A stretch of DNA of 36,122 bases, taken from contig JAEOTX010000170.1 of NCBI GenBank assembly GCA_016839605.1, positions 1 through 36,122 of the forward strand, read 5' to 3'. Origin of the DNA: Candidatus Thorarchaeota archaeon. GTDB taxonomy: Archaea > Asgardarchaeota > Thorarchaeia > Thorarchaeales > Thorarchaeaceae. Below are positions 23,637 to 32,494 of the stretch, in pieces (the stretch's first letter is position 1; each line of letters starts with the position of its first letter). A program made the translations under genes and the position numbers. The notes beneath the pieces were generated by a model. The model ran no database searches, was not told the DNA's origin, and saw only the letters and a program-made list of their open reading frames with translations.

Positions 23637-24458
23637 ATGTTGGAAGTAAGTCAAATTATGGCAGAACCAGTCACTATCGACAAAGATCAGAGACTATCAT
23701 ACGCTCTTGAGCTTCTTGACAAGAAGCGTGTGGATAGACTAATTGTTACTCAGAATGGTACCGTAACAGGTATTCTCACGTATGCAGACATCGCAGACAG
23801 GCTTAGTGTTAGTAAGGTAGTTGCCGTTTCAATCGGAAGACTACATGTTTCAAGCGCGATGACTGATACCGTAATTACCGTATCTCCGGATGACGACGTC
23901 ACCGAAGTTGCTCAGCTCATGGTGGATAGAGGTATGAGCGGATGTCCCGTTGTTGATAAGAATGACAAACTCGTTGGTGTAATCTCGAAGACAGAGCTTT
24001 GCTCTCTTGTGACCAAGTTTGAGGACATCAAGGTGGAAGACCTAATGACAACAAAAGATATCCTTGTCGTCAATCCCGTAGAGCGTCTGGTGAAGGCGAG
24101 GAGTGAAATGCTCGATAAAGGATACTCGGGACTTCCAGTTACAGATGGTCCAAGGGTTTTAGGATTACTCACTGAGAGAGCTGTTGCAGAAGCGATGGCG
24201 AGATTCAGTGTGGAGGTCCCTGATAAGCACCGCAGAAACCAAGTTAGACAGATACGAGTTGTAGATGCCATGATAAGGGAGCCTCCATTAGTATCTCCAG
24301 GAGAGCCCCTTGCTGTAGCTATTGAGAAGATGACGAAAGCAAATCTGAACACACTTCCTGTGGTGGGTAAGGGAAACAAACTCTTGGGTATTATCAGTGC
24401 AACTGATCTAACCCGTTTCGTTGCTAACAAGTTTAAGGTCCCAGAATCAGAAGAATAG
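23637..24458 (+). CDS. Four-CBS-domain protein
   Basis: The 273-residue protein is four consecutive CBS motifs (two Bateman modules) with no catalytic domain. The repeats end in GVI/GIL-type strands followed by SKTELCSL, TERAVAEAM and SATDLTRFV. Each module probably binds an adenine nucleotide, and the whole forms a disc-like dimer. The start ATG has AGGAGG 5 nt upstream. It lies between the zinc-ribbon CBS protein and dihydroorotase; a regulatory link to nucleotide biosynthesis is attractive but rests only on position. Confidence 0.87.
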   Translation: MLEVSQIMAEPVTIDKDQRLSYALELLDKKRVDRLIVTQNGTVTGILTYADIADRLSVSKVVAVSIGRLHVSSAMTDTVITVSPDDDVTEVAQLMVDRGMSGCPVVDKNDKLVGVISKTELCSLVTKFEDIKVEDLMTTKDILVVNPVERLVKARSEMLDKGYSGLPVTDGPRVLGLLTERAVAEAMARFSVEVPDKHRRNQVRQIRVVDAMIREPPLVSPGEPLAVAIEKMTKANLNTLPVVGKGNKLLGIISATDLTRFVANKFKVPESEE

Positions 24459-24502
24459 CCCTTGGCGACAAAATCATATCGTGCCGTGACACAGAAGTAG
24501 CT

Positions 24503-25822
24503 ATGCCTGTAGACCGCATCCTAGAAAGAGGGATTGTGATAGTGGACGGAATAGAAGTTGTCCGTTCAGTCACAATAGATGCAGGCATAATTGAGGGTAT
24601 TTACGAACCTGGCTCTGAGCCCCCTGCATCTGAGAGAATCAGTTGCGAGGGACTATACATTCTACCTGGAGTAATCGATATCCATGTTCATATGAGGGAT
24701 CTAGAGCAAGATGACAAAGAAGAGTTCTCTACGGGAACTATGGCTGCTGCTGCAGGCGGTGTGACTACTGTAGTAGATATGCCAAACTCAGTCCCACCGA
24801 CTATAACCCATAAGGATCTTGAGGAGAAAATAGCCATAGCTACGGAAAAACGATACGTCAACGTGGGATTCTACGCTGGTATTCCGAGCAAAATCAGGCA
24901 TGTGGAGGAGCGTCTGATACCCCAGATTCTGGGATTCAAGGTCTACCCACACACTCCATTAACAGAAGGCACACACTATACCAAAGAGCGCCTAAGGGAA
25001 TGTATGAAACTATCAGCCGAGTATGGCATACCTCTGCTGTTTCACCCCGCCTCAGCTGAGATTGACGCAAAGCCAAAAACTCATGATGACTTCTTTCAGC
25101 TCCACAGCTGTGAAAACGAGGTAGAGTCTCTAAAGCAATTTCTGGAAATCAAGGCAGAATTCTATGAGAGCAGATTGCATGTCTGTCATGTCAGCTGTGG
25201 TACAACTGCGCGAATACTATTGGAACATCGTGCAGAAGATACACTGACTGCAGAGGTCACACCGCATCATCTCTTCCTAACTGGGGGAGAATTCTCACAC
25301 GATGACGGTCGAGCTAAAATGCTTCCTCCATTACGGTCGCCCTATGATAATGAAGCGCTTCTACAAGGGCTTAGTTCAACCTGTGGCATTGATTGTGTTG
25401 TGTCAGATCATGCACCTCATGAGACCTTCGAAAAGAGACTCCCGTTTAGGGATGCAGAATCAGGCATACCTGGACTTGAAACATTATTGCCCCTAATGCT
25501 GACAGCAGTCTTTGAGGACAAGATATCTTGGCTAGATTATCTCAGAGTCTGCAGCTCAGGTCCTGCTAGAATTCTTGGCATTACAGGCAAGGGAGTTATT
25601 GCCAAAGGGTATGATGCAGACATCACCGTCGTTTCAAGAGAGAACTGGGAGATTCGTGGTAGAGATTTCCACTCCAAGGCTAAGATTACTCCATTTGAAG
25701 GACAGAACGTTAAGGCACGTCCTGTCATTACAATCGTTGGCGGCGAGGTGGTCTACAGCTATGGGGGATTCTTTGCTGACCCAGGAGTGGTTGGTAGAGT
25801 GCCTTTGCGGCGTTTACGATAG
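24503..25822 (+). CDS. pyrC: Dihydroorotase
   Basis: The 439-residue amidohydrolase closes carbamoyl-aspartate to dihydroorotate in pyrimidine synthesis. The metal site is complete: DIHVHMRD (the HxH pair and the substrate-binding arginine), the carboxylated lysine in GFKVYPHT, histidines in HVCHVSCG, and the catalytic aspartate in SDHAPHE. TPHHLFLTG and the C-terminal sandwich strands (GYDADITVVSRE) fit type I archaeal/bacterial dihydroorotases. Allantoinase is the closest alternative, but the HVHMRD and DHAPH signatures favour PyrC. The start is ATG with no strong SD. The downstream AMMECR1 gene starts 25 bp after the stop. Confidence 0.92.
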   Translation: MPVDRILERGIVIVDGIEVVRSVTIDAGIIEGIYEPGSEPPASERISCEGLYILPGVIDIHVHMRDLEQDDKEEFSTGTMAAAAGGVTTVVDMPNSVPPTITHKDLEEKIAIATEKRYVNVGFYAGIPSKIRHVEERLIPQILGFKVYPHTPLTEGTHYTKERLRECMKLSAEYGIPLLFHPASAEIDAKPKTHDDFFQLHSCENEVESLKQFLEIKAEFYESRLHVCHVSCGTTARILLEHRAEDTLTAEVTPHHLFLTGGEFSHDDGRAKMLPPLRSPYDNEALLQGLSSTCGIDCVVSDHAPHETFEKRLPFRDAESGIPGLETLLPLMLTAVFEDKISWLDYLRVCSSGPARILGITGKGVIAKGYDADITVVSRENWEIRGRDFHSKAKITPFEGQNVKARPVITIVGGEVVYSYGGFFADPGVVGRVPLRRLR

Positions 25823-25847
25823 CTGCGAAAAGCATAACCGGTATCAT

Positions 25848-26504
25848 GTGTTGAGAAATGTCGGTGGACATGGATTGGACTACGCATATTCTGACGATGA
25901 AGGAACGCTTCTTGTGAAACTTGCAAGACAGACTGTTGACAGTTATGTGCTAGACAAGACTAAGCCCAGTCCTCCAGATGATGCACCTCCCAAATTATGG
26001 GAGAAGTCGGGCGTGTTTGTAACTCTCAACCTTCTGGAAGAGGGCCATGTTAGACTTAGGGGGTGTATTGGTCGTCCATATCCAACGCAACCATTGATAG
26101 AGGCCACAATTGATTCCGCTGTAGATTCTGCGGTAAATGACCCCCGCTTCAGGCCAGTGAGCCCAAATGAAATTGATTCTATCATCGTTGATCTAAGCGT
26201 TCTCACTCCTCCGCGCAAATTGGAATATGACAGCCCTGACGAGCTCTTCAATCTTGTGCAGGTTGGAAGAGATGGACTCATAGTCAGTAGAGGAATGATG
26301 CGTGGGCTTCTACTTCCGCAAGTCCCTGTGCAGTATGGATGGGACACGAAGACATTTTTGGAACACACTTGCCAAAAGGCAGGACTTCCGAGCGACCTAT
26401 GGCGAGCTCCTGATGTGGAGTTCATGTCATTTCGAGCCGAGATCTTTGGTGAAACTGCCCCCAGAGAGGAGATTGTAAGAAACCCAGAGCATCCCCGATG
26501 TTAG
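25848..26504 (+). CDS. AMMECR1 domain protein
   Basis: The product is about 218 residues and is a single AMMECR1 domain, widespread in archaea and eukaryotes. The conserved segment around LRGCIGRPYPTQPL includes the near-invariant LRGCIG hexapeptide, followed by DSAVNDPRFRPVSPNEI, ISVLTPP-like LSVLTPPRKL, GLIVSRGMMRGLLLPQV and WDTKTFLEHTCQKAGLP. The biochemical role is unknown; a link to tRNA or radical chemistry has been proposed from neighbours in other genomes. The frame is open far upstream inside pyrC, but the start is placed at GTG 25848 (or TTG 25851), which is outside pyrC and directly precedes the domain. No SD is seen. The stop overlaps the extended nadC frame. Confidence 0.88.
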   Translation: MLRNVGGHGLDYAYSDDEGTLLVKLARQTVDSYVLDKTKPSPPDDAPPKLWEKSGVFVTLNLLEEGHVRLRGCIGRPYPTQPLIEATIDSAVDSAVNDPRFRPVSPNEIDSIIVDLSVLTPPRKLEYDSPDELFNLVQVGRDGLIVSRGMMRGLLLPQVPVQYGWDTKTFLEHTCQKAGLPSDLWRAPDVEFMSFRAEIFGETAPREEIVRNPEHPRC

Positions 26505-26518
26505 AGGAGAATGATACC

Positions 26519-27376
26519 GTGAACGACTTGCCATCAGCTGTGATTGAAACCCTCAAGGAGTATTTGAAAGAAGATATCAGAACAGGAGACCTGACCTCCA
26601 ATGTTACAGTGCCTGACGATGCAATAGGATCTGCAACAGTCTATGCAAAGAGTAAGGCTGTACTGGCCGGAGTAAAGGAATTGACCGCCATAGCAGAACT
26701 CACAGGGCTTGATTACGAGGTTTTTGCCTTCGAGGGAAATTGGGTGGGACCGCAAGAGCCCATAGTGGGTCTGAGAGGGCTTGCACGCACTCTTCTGGGA
26801 GTGGAACGAGTCTGTCTCAACATCATCCAACGGATGAGTGGGATAGCAACAAAGACCTATAGAATGGTTCAAGCTGCAAGAGAAATGAACCCAAATGTAC
26901 GTGTGGCGGCCACAAGAAAAACAACTCCAGGCTTCAGATACTTCGAGAAGAGAGCAGTCCAGGTAGGCGGTGGAGACCCTCATCGTTATGCACTTGATGA
27001 CATGGTCTTGATCAAGAACAACCATATCGCTGTTGTTGGAGGAGCAGGTGATGCCGTCAAGGCTGCCAGAGAGGGGGTATCGTTTAGTAAGAAGATATCA
27101 TGTGAAGTTCGTACGCTTCAAGAGGCTATAGAGGCTATAGAAGCGGGTGCTGACATTGTACTGCTGGACAACTTCACTGCTCAAGATGTAGGGGGAGTCC
27201 ATGAGGTTCTTACTCAACGAGAGATGCGGCATAAAGTCTTGCTGGAGGCATCAGGAGGAATTAATGAGGACAATATCAAGGACTATGCGCAGAGTGGAGT
27301 GGACATCATCTCTTCTGGAGCATTGACTCACTCATACGACTCAGCAGACTTCAATATGCTCCTGTCATTTACATAG
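26519..27376 (+). CDS. nadC: Nicotinate-nucleotide pyrophosphorylase (quinolinate phosphoribosyltransferase)
   Basis: The protein is about 285 residues. It converts quinolinate and PRPP to nicotinate mononucleotide, CO2 and PPi in de novo NAD synthesis. Family signatures are LKEDIRTGDLTS at the N-terminus, GVERVCLNIIQRMSGIAT, ATRKTTPGFRYFEKRAV, HRYALDDMVLIKNNH (active-site histidine) and EASGGINEDNI near the end. The start is GTG 26519 with GAGGAG 10 nt upstream. An in-frame ATG at 26498 overlapping the AMMECR1 stop has no SD. No nadA or nadB is adjacent. nadC is the last chromosomal gene before the proposed CRISPR island boundary at 27392, only 15 bp from its stop. Confidence 0.94.
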   Translation: MNDLPSAVIETLKEYLKEDIRTGDLTSNVTVPDDAIGSATVYAKSKAVLAGVKELTAIAELTGLDYEVFAFEGNWVGPQEPIVGLRGLARTLLGVERVCLNIIQRMSGIATKTYRMVQAAREMNPNVRVAATRKTTPGFRYFEKRAVQVGGGDPHRYALDDMVLIKNNHIAVVGGAGDAVKAAREGVSFSKKISCEVRTLQEAIEAIEAGADIVLLDNFTAQDVGGVHEVLTQREMRHKVLLEASGGINEDNIKDYAQSGVDIISSGALTHSYDSADFNMLLSFT

Positions 27377-27391
27377 GGAGTTTCAGAAAGG

Positions 27392-27420
27392 TGGTGCCCC
27401 GACCGGGATTTGAACCCGGG
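27392..27420 (-). pseudogene. tRNA-Glu 3'-end remnant (candidate att site)
   Basis: On the minus strand this reads a T-stem, TTCAAAT loop, T-stem, the acceptor strand TCGGGGC, the discriminator A and CCA. No matching 5' half (GCCCCGA or GCCCCGG) or anticodon arm exists upstream on that strand before the intact tRNA-Glu at 35966. It matches the tRNA-Glu 3' end at 27 of 29 positions and then diverges abruptly. Confidence 0.65.
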
Positions 27421-27507
27421 ATTGTCATACAAAAACAGACAGATAAAACTAGAGGACTTCAAGATTGGTACAATAGAGAGGGATGAATTACTTATTTCGA
27501 ATAACGT

Positions 27508-27591
27508 GCAAGACTGGTGGTTTTGGAGAAACGGTCCAAAACGCAGCCCTCATAATGCTTATTTCGGCGAAAAGGGCTATAAAGAATGGCG
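27508..27591 (+). promoter_or_regulatory. CRISPR leader of the left array
   Basis: These 84 nt align without gaps to 34851-34934 in front of the right array. The last 43 nt differ at only three positions (CTCATAATGCTTATTT, then GGCGAAAAGGGCTATAA). The GGGCTATAA segment looks like a BRE/TATA element just before the first repeat. The leader fixes transcription of both arrays as plus strand, opposite to the cas operon. Confidence 0.75.
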
Positions 27592-27825
27592 GTATGAATC
27601 GAACTACAAGTAGGATTGAAGAAGGTAATAGAAGAACGGCAGGAAATCCGCAAGAGTGAGTATGAATCGAACTACAAGTAGGATTGAAGCTAGAACGTGT
27701 CGTCGTCGATTGCAGTTATCTGAACTGTATGAATCGAACTACATGTAGGATTGAAACTACACCCACACAATAACACCGACGACAGACGGCTCTCGCATGA
27801 ATCGAACTATATCTAGGATTAGGAT
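27592..27825 (+). CRISPR. Left CRISPR array, 4 repeats and 3 spacers
   Basis: Repeats are 31 nt, beginning GTATGAATCGAAC and ending GGATTGAAAC, at 27592-27622, 27660-27690, 27727-27757 and 27795-27825. Spacers are 37, 36 and 37 nt. The ATTGAAAC end is typical of subtype I-B handles, and the centre CTACAAGTAG forms a small hairpin. The first two repeats end GAAGA and GAAGC instead of GAAAC, and the third has ACATG for ACAAG. The last is degenerate (GCATG start, TATATC centre, altered end) and overlaps the cas3 stop codon, marking the leader-distal end. Decay of the handle sequence in repeats 1-2 suggests this array may be less active than the right one. Confidence 0.93.
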
Positions 27826-30269
27826 TGCGACACATTAAGACCCGTATCCGGTGAATAAACATCTTGATCTCTATTCATGTATATTATACCAAATAATAGA
27901 CGTCCCTCGTGGTCACAAACACTTTCTATCTTGCCTCTGAGGTCTTCATAATGCCTGCTGCTTAGATCAATGCTATATCTATAGAATGCAGAAGGTATGC
28001 TCAGCTTCTTCTCAATTAACTTGCTATCTATCTCGGTCAAAATTGATTCAGATTTATTGTCGCAGTTGATGAAAATCTGGCATGCAGACTCGTTTCTATC
28101 AATGAGTCTGAACTTTCGTCCAAGGTCATCCCACTCTAGATGTTCTGCATGATTGAGTGCCACATTCGTTACCTTTCGCTCCCGAATATCAACAAAATAC
28201 TGAGAGAGCCTTTCTCTTAGTTTCTCCTCACTGTATGAGTTTCCTCCCTGCTCTTGTAAGACCTCTCTGGTCATCTCAAGGTCTACTTCGTCATAGACAC
28301 TCTGTGCATACCCTCGATTCGTTTCAGGATCGAATACACATCTCACATTGACGATGCCAAGTTGTTCATGTTCCCAGTTTCTGTTACAGCGGCCTGCAAC
28401 CTGAATGATTGAGTCCAGTGGTGCTAGATCTCTAAAAGCGATGTCAAAAGAAACATCTACACCTGCCTCAATCACTTGAGTACAGACTAGGATGACACGC
28501 GACTTGCGTGATTTGAGTGACTCTCTAAGTGAAACAATTGTCTGCCTTCTATGGACTGGAGCAACCCAACCTGAGAGGAAATAGATTATATCATTTGGAC
28601 CAAGGCAGCTCTGAATTTTCGAGTACACAGAGGCAGCAGCAGCTTTTGTGTTTAGCACCACCAACACATTCGAGGCGGGGTTCTCTCCTAGCCCCTCAAT
28701 GACCTCCTGAGTGAACTCTTCAAGAGGTATACGGGTCGAGTCATATTGCACCTGGTACCTATTGACTCCGGTCCCATCCACAATTGTAGTTAGCATTTCC
28801 TCAGGTTTGAGAATTGTAGGCATAGTTGCAGTTGCAAGCAGAACATGACAGCCAAGGTTTCTAGTGAGTGCTCGTATCGTTTCAGCAATGATGTCCCAAT
28901 ATTTTACAGGGAAGGATTGTACCTCGTCCATCAGGATTATCGAGCGTGCAAGCCTATTGAAGCGGATAGAGTCCCGCTTGGATGAACCCAAAATAGTTTC
29001 ACATAGCCGCACTGTTGTCGTGATGATGATATCAGAACGCCACCTGTCCACAAAGACACTGATGCTCTTTGGGTCGTAATACTCACCTTCAGAACGCCAC
29101 TTCATCTCGCTCAACGAGTGATGCACCGTGAGGAGGGCATCATTCTCCTCATGGTCTATGTCAAAGATGTCCCTGACGAGGTTCTCAACTTGTTCTGCAA
29201 TAGAGATGAATGGTAATGCATAGATGATTCTTGGTGTGAAACTCTCTTGTCTGCGGATTTTTTCACGTATCCTGATTGCGTATGACATCATTGCAAGCGT
29301 CTTTCCAGACCCTGTTGGTGCCTGTAGGGATAAGATTCGAGAAGTTGAACTTAATGCCTCATTTGTGAGATGATATGTGTCCTCTCTCAAGTGTTTGATG
29401 CGTTCCTCTCGTTCATTGGTTGGCGACCGCCAGACACCACTCTGGATTTGTCGCGTCCGATAGAGGTCAATGACATTCTCCTTGATTGTGCTCCTAGGCA
29501 AATCACGCACCACTGAGTGTTTGCCAGTATCTCCAAGAGAGAATCCCGCGTCGTACTCGTCCATGTCACATAGAATGGAGTAGAGAAATCGGTAGAGAAT
29601 GTAATCATCAAGTGATGAGTTCTTTCGATATACTTCAAGGACGTCTTCAATGTCATCTAAAAGACACAGCAAACCGTTATGGTCGAGTCCTAGGAGTTCA
29701 TTGACCGAATCTAATATTGCAAAACTGCTCTGTGGGAAGACAGAATCTGTCAATTGTGGGTCCTCTTTGAAAAGCTCTCTCAGAAGGCTAAGAATCTGAG
29801 ATGTATTGTCGACCTCCTCTCGCAGCATTTCGATTAATGACACTGCTGAGTCCTTTGTTGGCAATGGATTGATGGCCTGAGGGGAGTGATGTTGAAGGAT
29901 TGCTAACATTGCAAATCCAGATAGACAGAATCTGACATCTTCAGGGATATCTGAAAACAACTGCCTTGTTGCCAAGAACCCGAGGAGTGAACCAACATGT
30001 GTATGATAAGACAGAGGAATTTCAGCAGTAGGAATGATTTCATCATTCACCTTGCGCTGAAAGACTGGGGAAGACTTGCCAAAGTCATGGCAATACGCGA
30101 TTGTTTGGACAAGTTGTTCGAGTCGCTTTTGTGTTTCCCTATCTCCAAGAAATGATTCAAGTCTTTCATAATGTGGATGAACATCTTTGAGAATTGCTAG
30201 GGTTCCAGATGCAACTACATCGTTATGTGTCCTAAGCGATTGATGCGGTCGTGCCTTCGACCTGTCCAT
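27819..30269 (-). CDS. cas3: CRISPR-associated helicase/nuclease Cas3 (HD domain N-terminal)
   Basis: The 816-residue protein is full-length Cas3, recruited by Cascade to unwind and degrade target DNA. The N-terminal HD nuclease (about 1-230) has the HD pair in AYCHDFGKSSPVFQ and later SYHTHVGSLLGF. The SF2 helicase follows: Walker A QAPTGSGKT (about 316), DEAD-box variant LMDEVQSF (about 446), ATATMPTIL (motif III), then CTQVIEAGVDVSFD and QVAGRCNRNW (motifs V/VI). ATG 30269 has GGTGG 6 nt upstream and overlaps the cas5 stop; a TTG one codon earlier is possible. Its 3' end runs into the last degenerate repeat of the left array. It is the last gene of the operon, and all key residues seen are present. 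Confidence 0.95.
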   Translation of the reverse strand: MDRSKARPHQSLRTHNDVVASGTLAILKDVHPHYERLESFLGDRETQKRLEQLVQTIAYCHDFGKSSPVFQRKVNDEIIPTAEIPLSYHTHVGSLLGFLATRQLFSDIPEDVRFCLSGFAMLAILQHHSPQAINPLPTKDSAVSLIEMLREEVDNTSQILSLLRELFKEDPQLTDSVFPQSSFAILDSVNELLGLDHNGLLCLLDDIEDVLEVYRKNSSLDDYILYRFLYSILCDMDEYDAGFSLGDTGKHSVVRDLPRSTIKENVIDLYRTRQIQSGVWRSPTNEREERIKHLREDTYHLTNEALSSTSRILSLQAPTGSGKTLAMMSYAIRIREKIRRQESFTPRIIYALPFISIAEQVENLVRDIFDIDHEENDALLTVHHSLSEMKWRSEGEYYDPKSISVFVDRWRSDIIITTTVRLCETILGSSKRDSIRFNRLARSIILMDEVQSFPVKYWDIIAETIRALTRNLGCHVLLATATMPTILKPEEMLTTIVDGTGVNRYQVQYDSTRIPLEEFTQEVIEGLGENPASNVLVVLNTKAAAASVYSKIQSCLGPNDIIYFLSGWVAPVHRRQTIVSLRESLKSRKSRVILVCTQVIEAGVDVSFDIAFRDLAPLDSIIQVAGRCNRNWEHEQLGIVNVRCVFDPETNRGYAQSVYDEVDLEMTREVLQEQGGNSYSEEKLRERLSQYFVDIRERKVTNVALNHAEHLEWDDLGRKFRLIDRNESACQIFINCDNKSESILTEIDSKLIEKKLSIPSAFYRYSIDLSSRHYEDLRGKIESVCDHEGRLLFGIIYMNRDQDVYSPDTGLNVSQS

Positions 30270-31087
30270 CAAGAACCACCTAAGGGACCAACGGGAAGAG
30301 GTACCACAAACGTATCTGGTGTGGCTTCAACAAGAGCAACAACACCATGTTTCTTCGTCTTTACTACGATTGGACGTTCTTGATCTTTGATTTGATATGC
30401 AACGGAATCAACCAAGTCGGCACTACCAAATGGATGGACATAATCCCCGTATAATTCGACAGGGGTAGTCTTCATTGACATTGGAACACCATGAACAAGT
30501 ACAAAGTCTCCAGTCATTCTCATACGACGATCAACTGAGAGAGAAACAATGCTTGAAACAGAGTGTTCTCCTGAATCAAGAGGTTTGTATTGGCTCCGAG
30601 AGATGAACTCCACCTCAGCTAGCATATTTGCATGTCCAAGATACGGGGGGTATGTGAAGAGATGGTTTCGTAGTGCATTCTCCAATTCATCCATCATATC
30701 ATCATCATTCAAGCCGACATAAAATCTGAATCTTGGTTCAACAAGAAGGTCAAGTCGCTGCTGAGTGTTCATACCACGTTGTGTTTCAGGGTCTGAGGGT
30801 ATTGGTATCATCATCTCTCCGATTCTAGTCGGAAACTTGGTCTGTGTGAAATTAACAGTCATTCCAAGCTTATGACTTGGTTGTAGAACCTCTACCGCGA
30901 TAACTGAGTTTCTAAATGGATTTGCCAGATCCCAATAGGAGTTCCTCGGAAGACCAAGGATTGCTCCAATGAGTCCAATGATTGCAGTCCTAGGTGGAAA
31001 TGGAAAGGTAAGAGCACTTCGCGTGGTTTCAGGAGTCTTGAAGGTTGCATATCTTCCTGATACATCGAAGACCAAGAACTCGGTCAT
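30269..31087 (-). CDS. cas5: Cascade subunit Cas5 (subtype I-B, Csh-type)
   Basis: The 272-residue RAMP protein caps the 5' handle of the crRNA in type I Cascade. The Cas5 N-terminal signature is clear: FDVSGRYATFKTPETTRSAL followed by TFPFPPRTAIIGLIGAILG, which in this family covers the first ferredoxin-like strand, the helix and the conserved glycine turn. Later segments LDLLVEPRFRFYVGL and NHLFTYPPYLGHANMLAEV are typical of Cas5h. ATG with GGAG 8 nt upstream. It starts 11 nt after the cas7 stop and its stop overlaps cas3. It ends in a glycine-rich tail. Confidence 0.92.
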   Translation of the reverse strand: MTEFLVFDVSGRYATFKTPETTRSALTFPFPPRTAIIGLIGAILGLPRNSYWDLANPFRNSVIAVEVLQPSHKLGMTVNFTQTKFPTRIGEMMIPIPSDPETQRGMNTQQRLDLLVEPRFRFYVGLNDDDMMDELENALRNHLFTYPPYLGHANMLAEVEFISRSQYKPLDSGEHSVSSIVSLSVDRRMRMTGDFVLVHGVPMSMKTTPVELYGDYVHPFGSADLVDSVAYQIKDQERPIVVKTKKHGVVALVEATPDTFVVPLPVGPLGGS

Positions 31088-31098
31088 CTCGCAGACTC

Positions 31099-32079
31099 CT
31101 ACATACCTATCATACCAGTGCGTATCCCTGTCTTTGATAGGAACCCTTCAAGGTCTGTTGATTGCTCATCCTCGTACCTGAAGGTTGTTTGTCCGTCAGA
31201 GTAGTACTCAATCCGATCAATGTGTTCGATGTTCTCCTCAAGCCGGGTCACCAAGGCGGTGATATCGATGATAGCATCATCGATTCTTAAGACTCCATCC
31301 TCCTTGTCAATCATAACATGACGCCATAAATCACCAATCTGGAACTTTGCCTTCTTTGATACAGCTGAAACAATAAAGCGGGGTATCTGTTGAGATTTAG
31401 ACCTAGTATTGAGAGCCTTAGTTCCCCACCACAGTCCTCGATATACCTCTAACATATCCTCTTCCGTCATTCCTGTTATCTTTGCACTACGTTCACAAGC
31501 TATACCATGGAAAAGGATTAAGGAGTAATCCACAACATGAAACTCACCAAGAGTGCCAGCGCCTTTCTCCTCTCCAGAGGATAGACTTGCACTCAGTCCA
31601 TATGTTATAACATTGGGTTTGTTCAATGATCTACCAATGTTGAACTGAACAGGACCAACAATTGATGTATTAGCGGACTCAAGAGTCACTGCAGCACCAA
31701 AACATCGCACATCAATGAACTCCTTTGGAAACTTGTCCATGATTGTCTTTCGTACTTTCTTCCCCTCACTCTTGCTAATCTTTTTGAGTCCGAGTTTTTC
31801 GAGTGCAAGATGAGCCATAGACATTACATAGCCCTCGGGACTGTATTTTTGCTTCACTAGGATATCCATATGCTTCGTACCATGATGTACAGTATCCCAG
31901 TAATCGCGTATTGTACGTTTCAACCTTAGGTCTGTTACAATATTATAGCCCTCATCATCCACCCTAGGTAGGTTTCCACTATCAGGATCACCATTTGGGT
32001 TAGAGTCCTTAACCTCATAGGCAAAGAGTATCTCTCGCCTGTTTTCCAGTTCGCCGTCTGTTTTTCGTTTCTTACTCAT
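31099..32079 (-). CDS. cas7: Cascade backbone subunit Cas7 (Csh2 family)
   Basis: The protein is about 326 residues and is the Csh2/Cas7b RAMP that polymerises along the crRNA spacer. Csh2 hallmarks are FAYEVKDSNPNGDPDSGNLPR near the N-terminus, the VTDLRLKRTIRDYW helix, RCFGAAVTLESANTSIVGPV with QFNIGRSLNKP, and GLWWGTKALNTRSKSQQIPR. The start ATG 32079 has GAGGTG 6 nt upstream and overlaps the end of the small-subunit ORF by 8 nt; an in-frame GTG at 32088 is the longer alternative. The N-terminus carries an extra basic tail (SKKRKTDGELENRR). Confidence 0.95.
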   Translation of the reverse strand: MSKKRKTDGELENRREILFAYEVKDSNPNGDPDSGNLPRVDDEGYNIVTDLRLKRTIRDYWDTVHHGTKHMDILVKQKYSPEGYVMSMAHLALEKLGLKKISKSEGKKVRKTIMDKFPKEFIDVRCFGAAVTLESANTSIVGPVQFNIGRSLNKPNVITYGLSASLSSGEEKGAGTLGEFHVVDYSLILFHGIACERSAKITGMTEEDMLEVYRGLWWGTKALNTRSKSQQIPRFIVSAVSKKAKFQIGDLWRHVMIDKEDGVLRIDDAIIDITALVTRLEENIEHIDRIEYYSDGQTTFRYEDEQSTDLEGFLSKTGIRTGMIGM

Positions 32080-32494
32080 TTCTTTCACCTCTTACTCTGT
32101 TGAAAGAATCATATCCATATACAAATGCAATCTGCAGCTCCTCTGGTCTACTAGTCCACTCTGCTTGAGTTAGAAGCTCAGATGCAAATGCTCTATGTTT
32201 CCAACTCACTCTTCCCTCTGCTCTGCTTTGAACTTTGAATATCAGAGAGCTGGCTTCTGCCATCATGCTCTCCAGTCTTTTTCGGTCAAGATGGTCGAAT
32301 GACCTTGCTACAGCTTTTGCAAGCCCTTTTGTTCGGAACTCAGTTTCCTGAAGGTAGACTGCATAACTCAAGAATGCACCAGTTGCGCACGCCGCTCTCA
32401 CATCTGTCTTCTTATAGAAATGCGAATTGAAAGACTTGCTCATGTCCTCAATCACATTGTCAACAATTGATTTCTCGTCTTGATTTTCTGTCAT
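32072..32494 (-). CDS. Separate small-subunit-like protein (Cas11b candidate, Cas8b C-terminal domain homologue)
   Basis: The 140-residue, mostly helical protein is encoded between cas8b and cas7, overlapping both by 1-8 nt. Its pattern (ACATGAFLSYAVYLQETEF, then LDRKRLESMMAEASSLIFKV, ending EELQIAFVYGYDSF) resembles the C-terminal helical end of Cas8b/Csh1-type large subunits, the region that in several I-B and I-C systems is also made separately as the Cascade small subunit Cas11. GGGGG lies 9 nt before the ATG, so it is translated in its own right. It is either a dedicated Cas11b or the product of a fissioned cas8b. The assignment comes from position and pattern only. Confidence 0.6.
   Translation of the reverse strand: MTENQDEKSIVDNVIEDMSKSFNSHFYKKTDVRAACATGAFLSYAVYLQETEFRTKGLAKAVARSFDHLDRKRLESMMAEASSLIFKVQSRAEGRVSWKHRAFASELLTQAEWTSRPEELQIAFVYGYDSFNRVRGERNE

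Noticed and set aside
25575..25847. Long N-terminal extension of the AMMECR1 protein inside pyrC
   Set aside because: This stretch is the clear C-terminal coding sequence of dihydroorotase in another frame; the AMMECR1 domain begins after it.
27410..27613. Plus-strand ORF of 67 codons
   Set aside because: It spans the tRNA remnant, the CRISPR leader and the first repeat, so its translation simply reads those elements.
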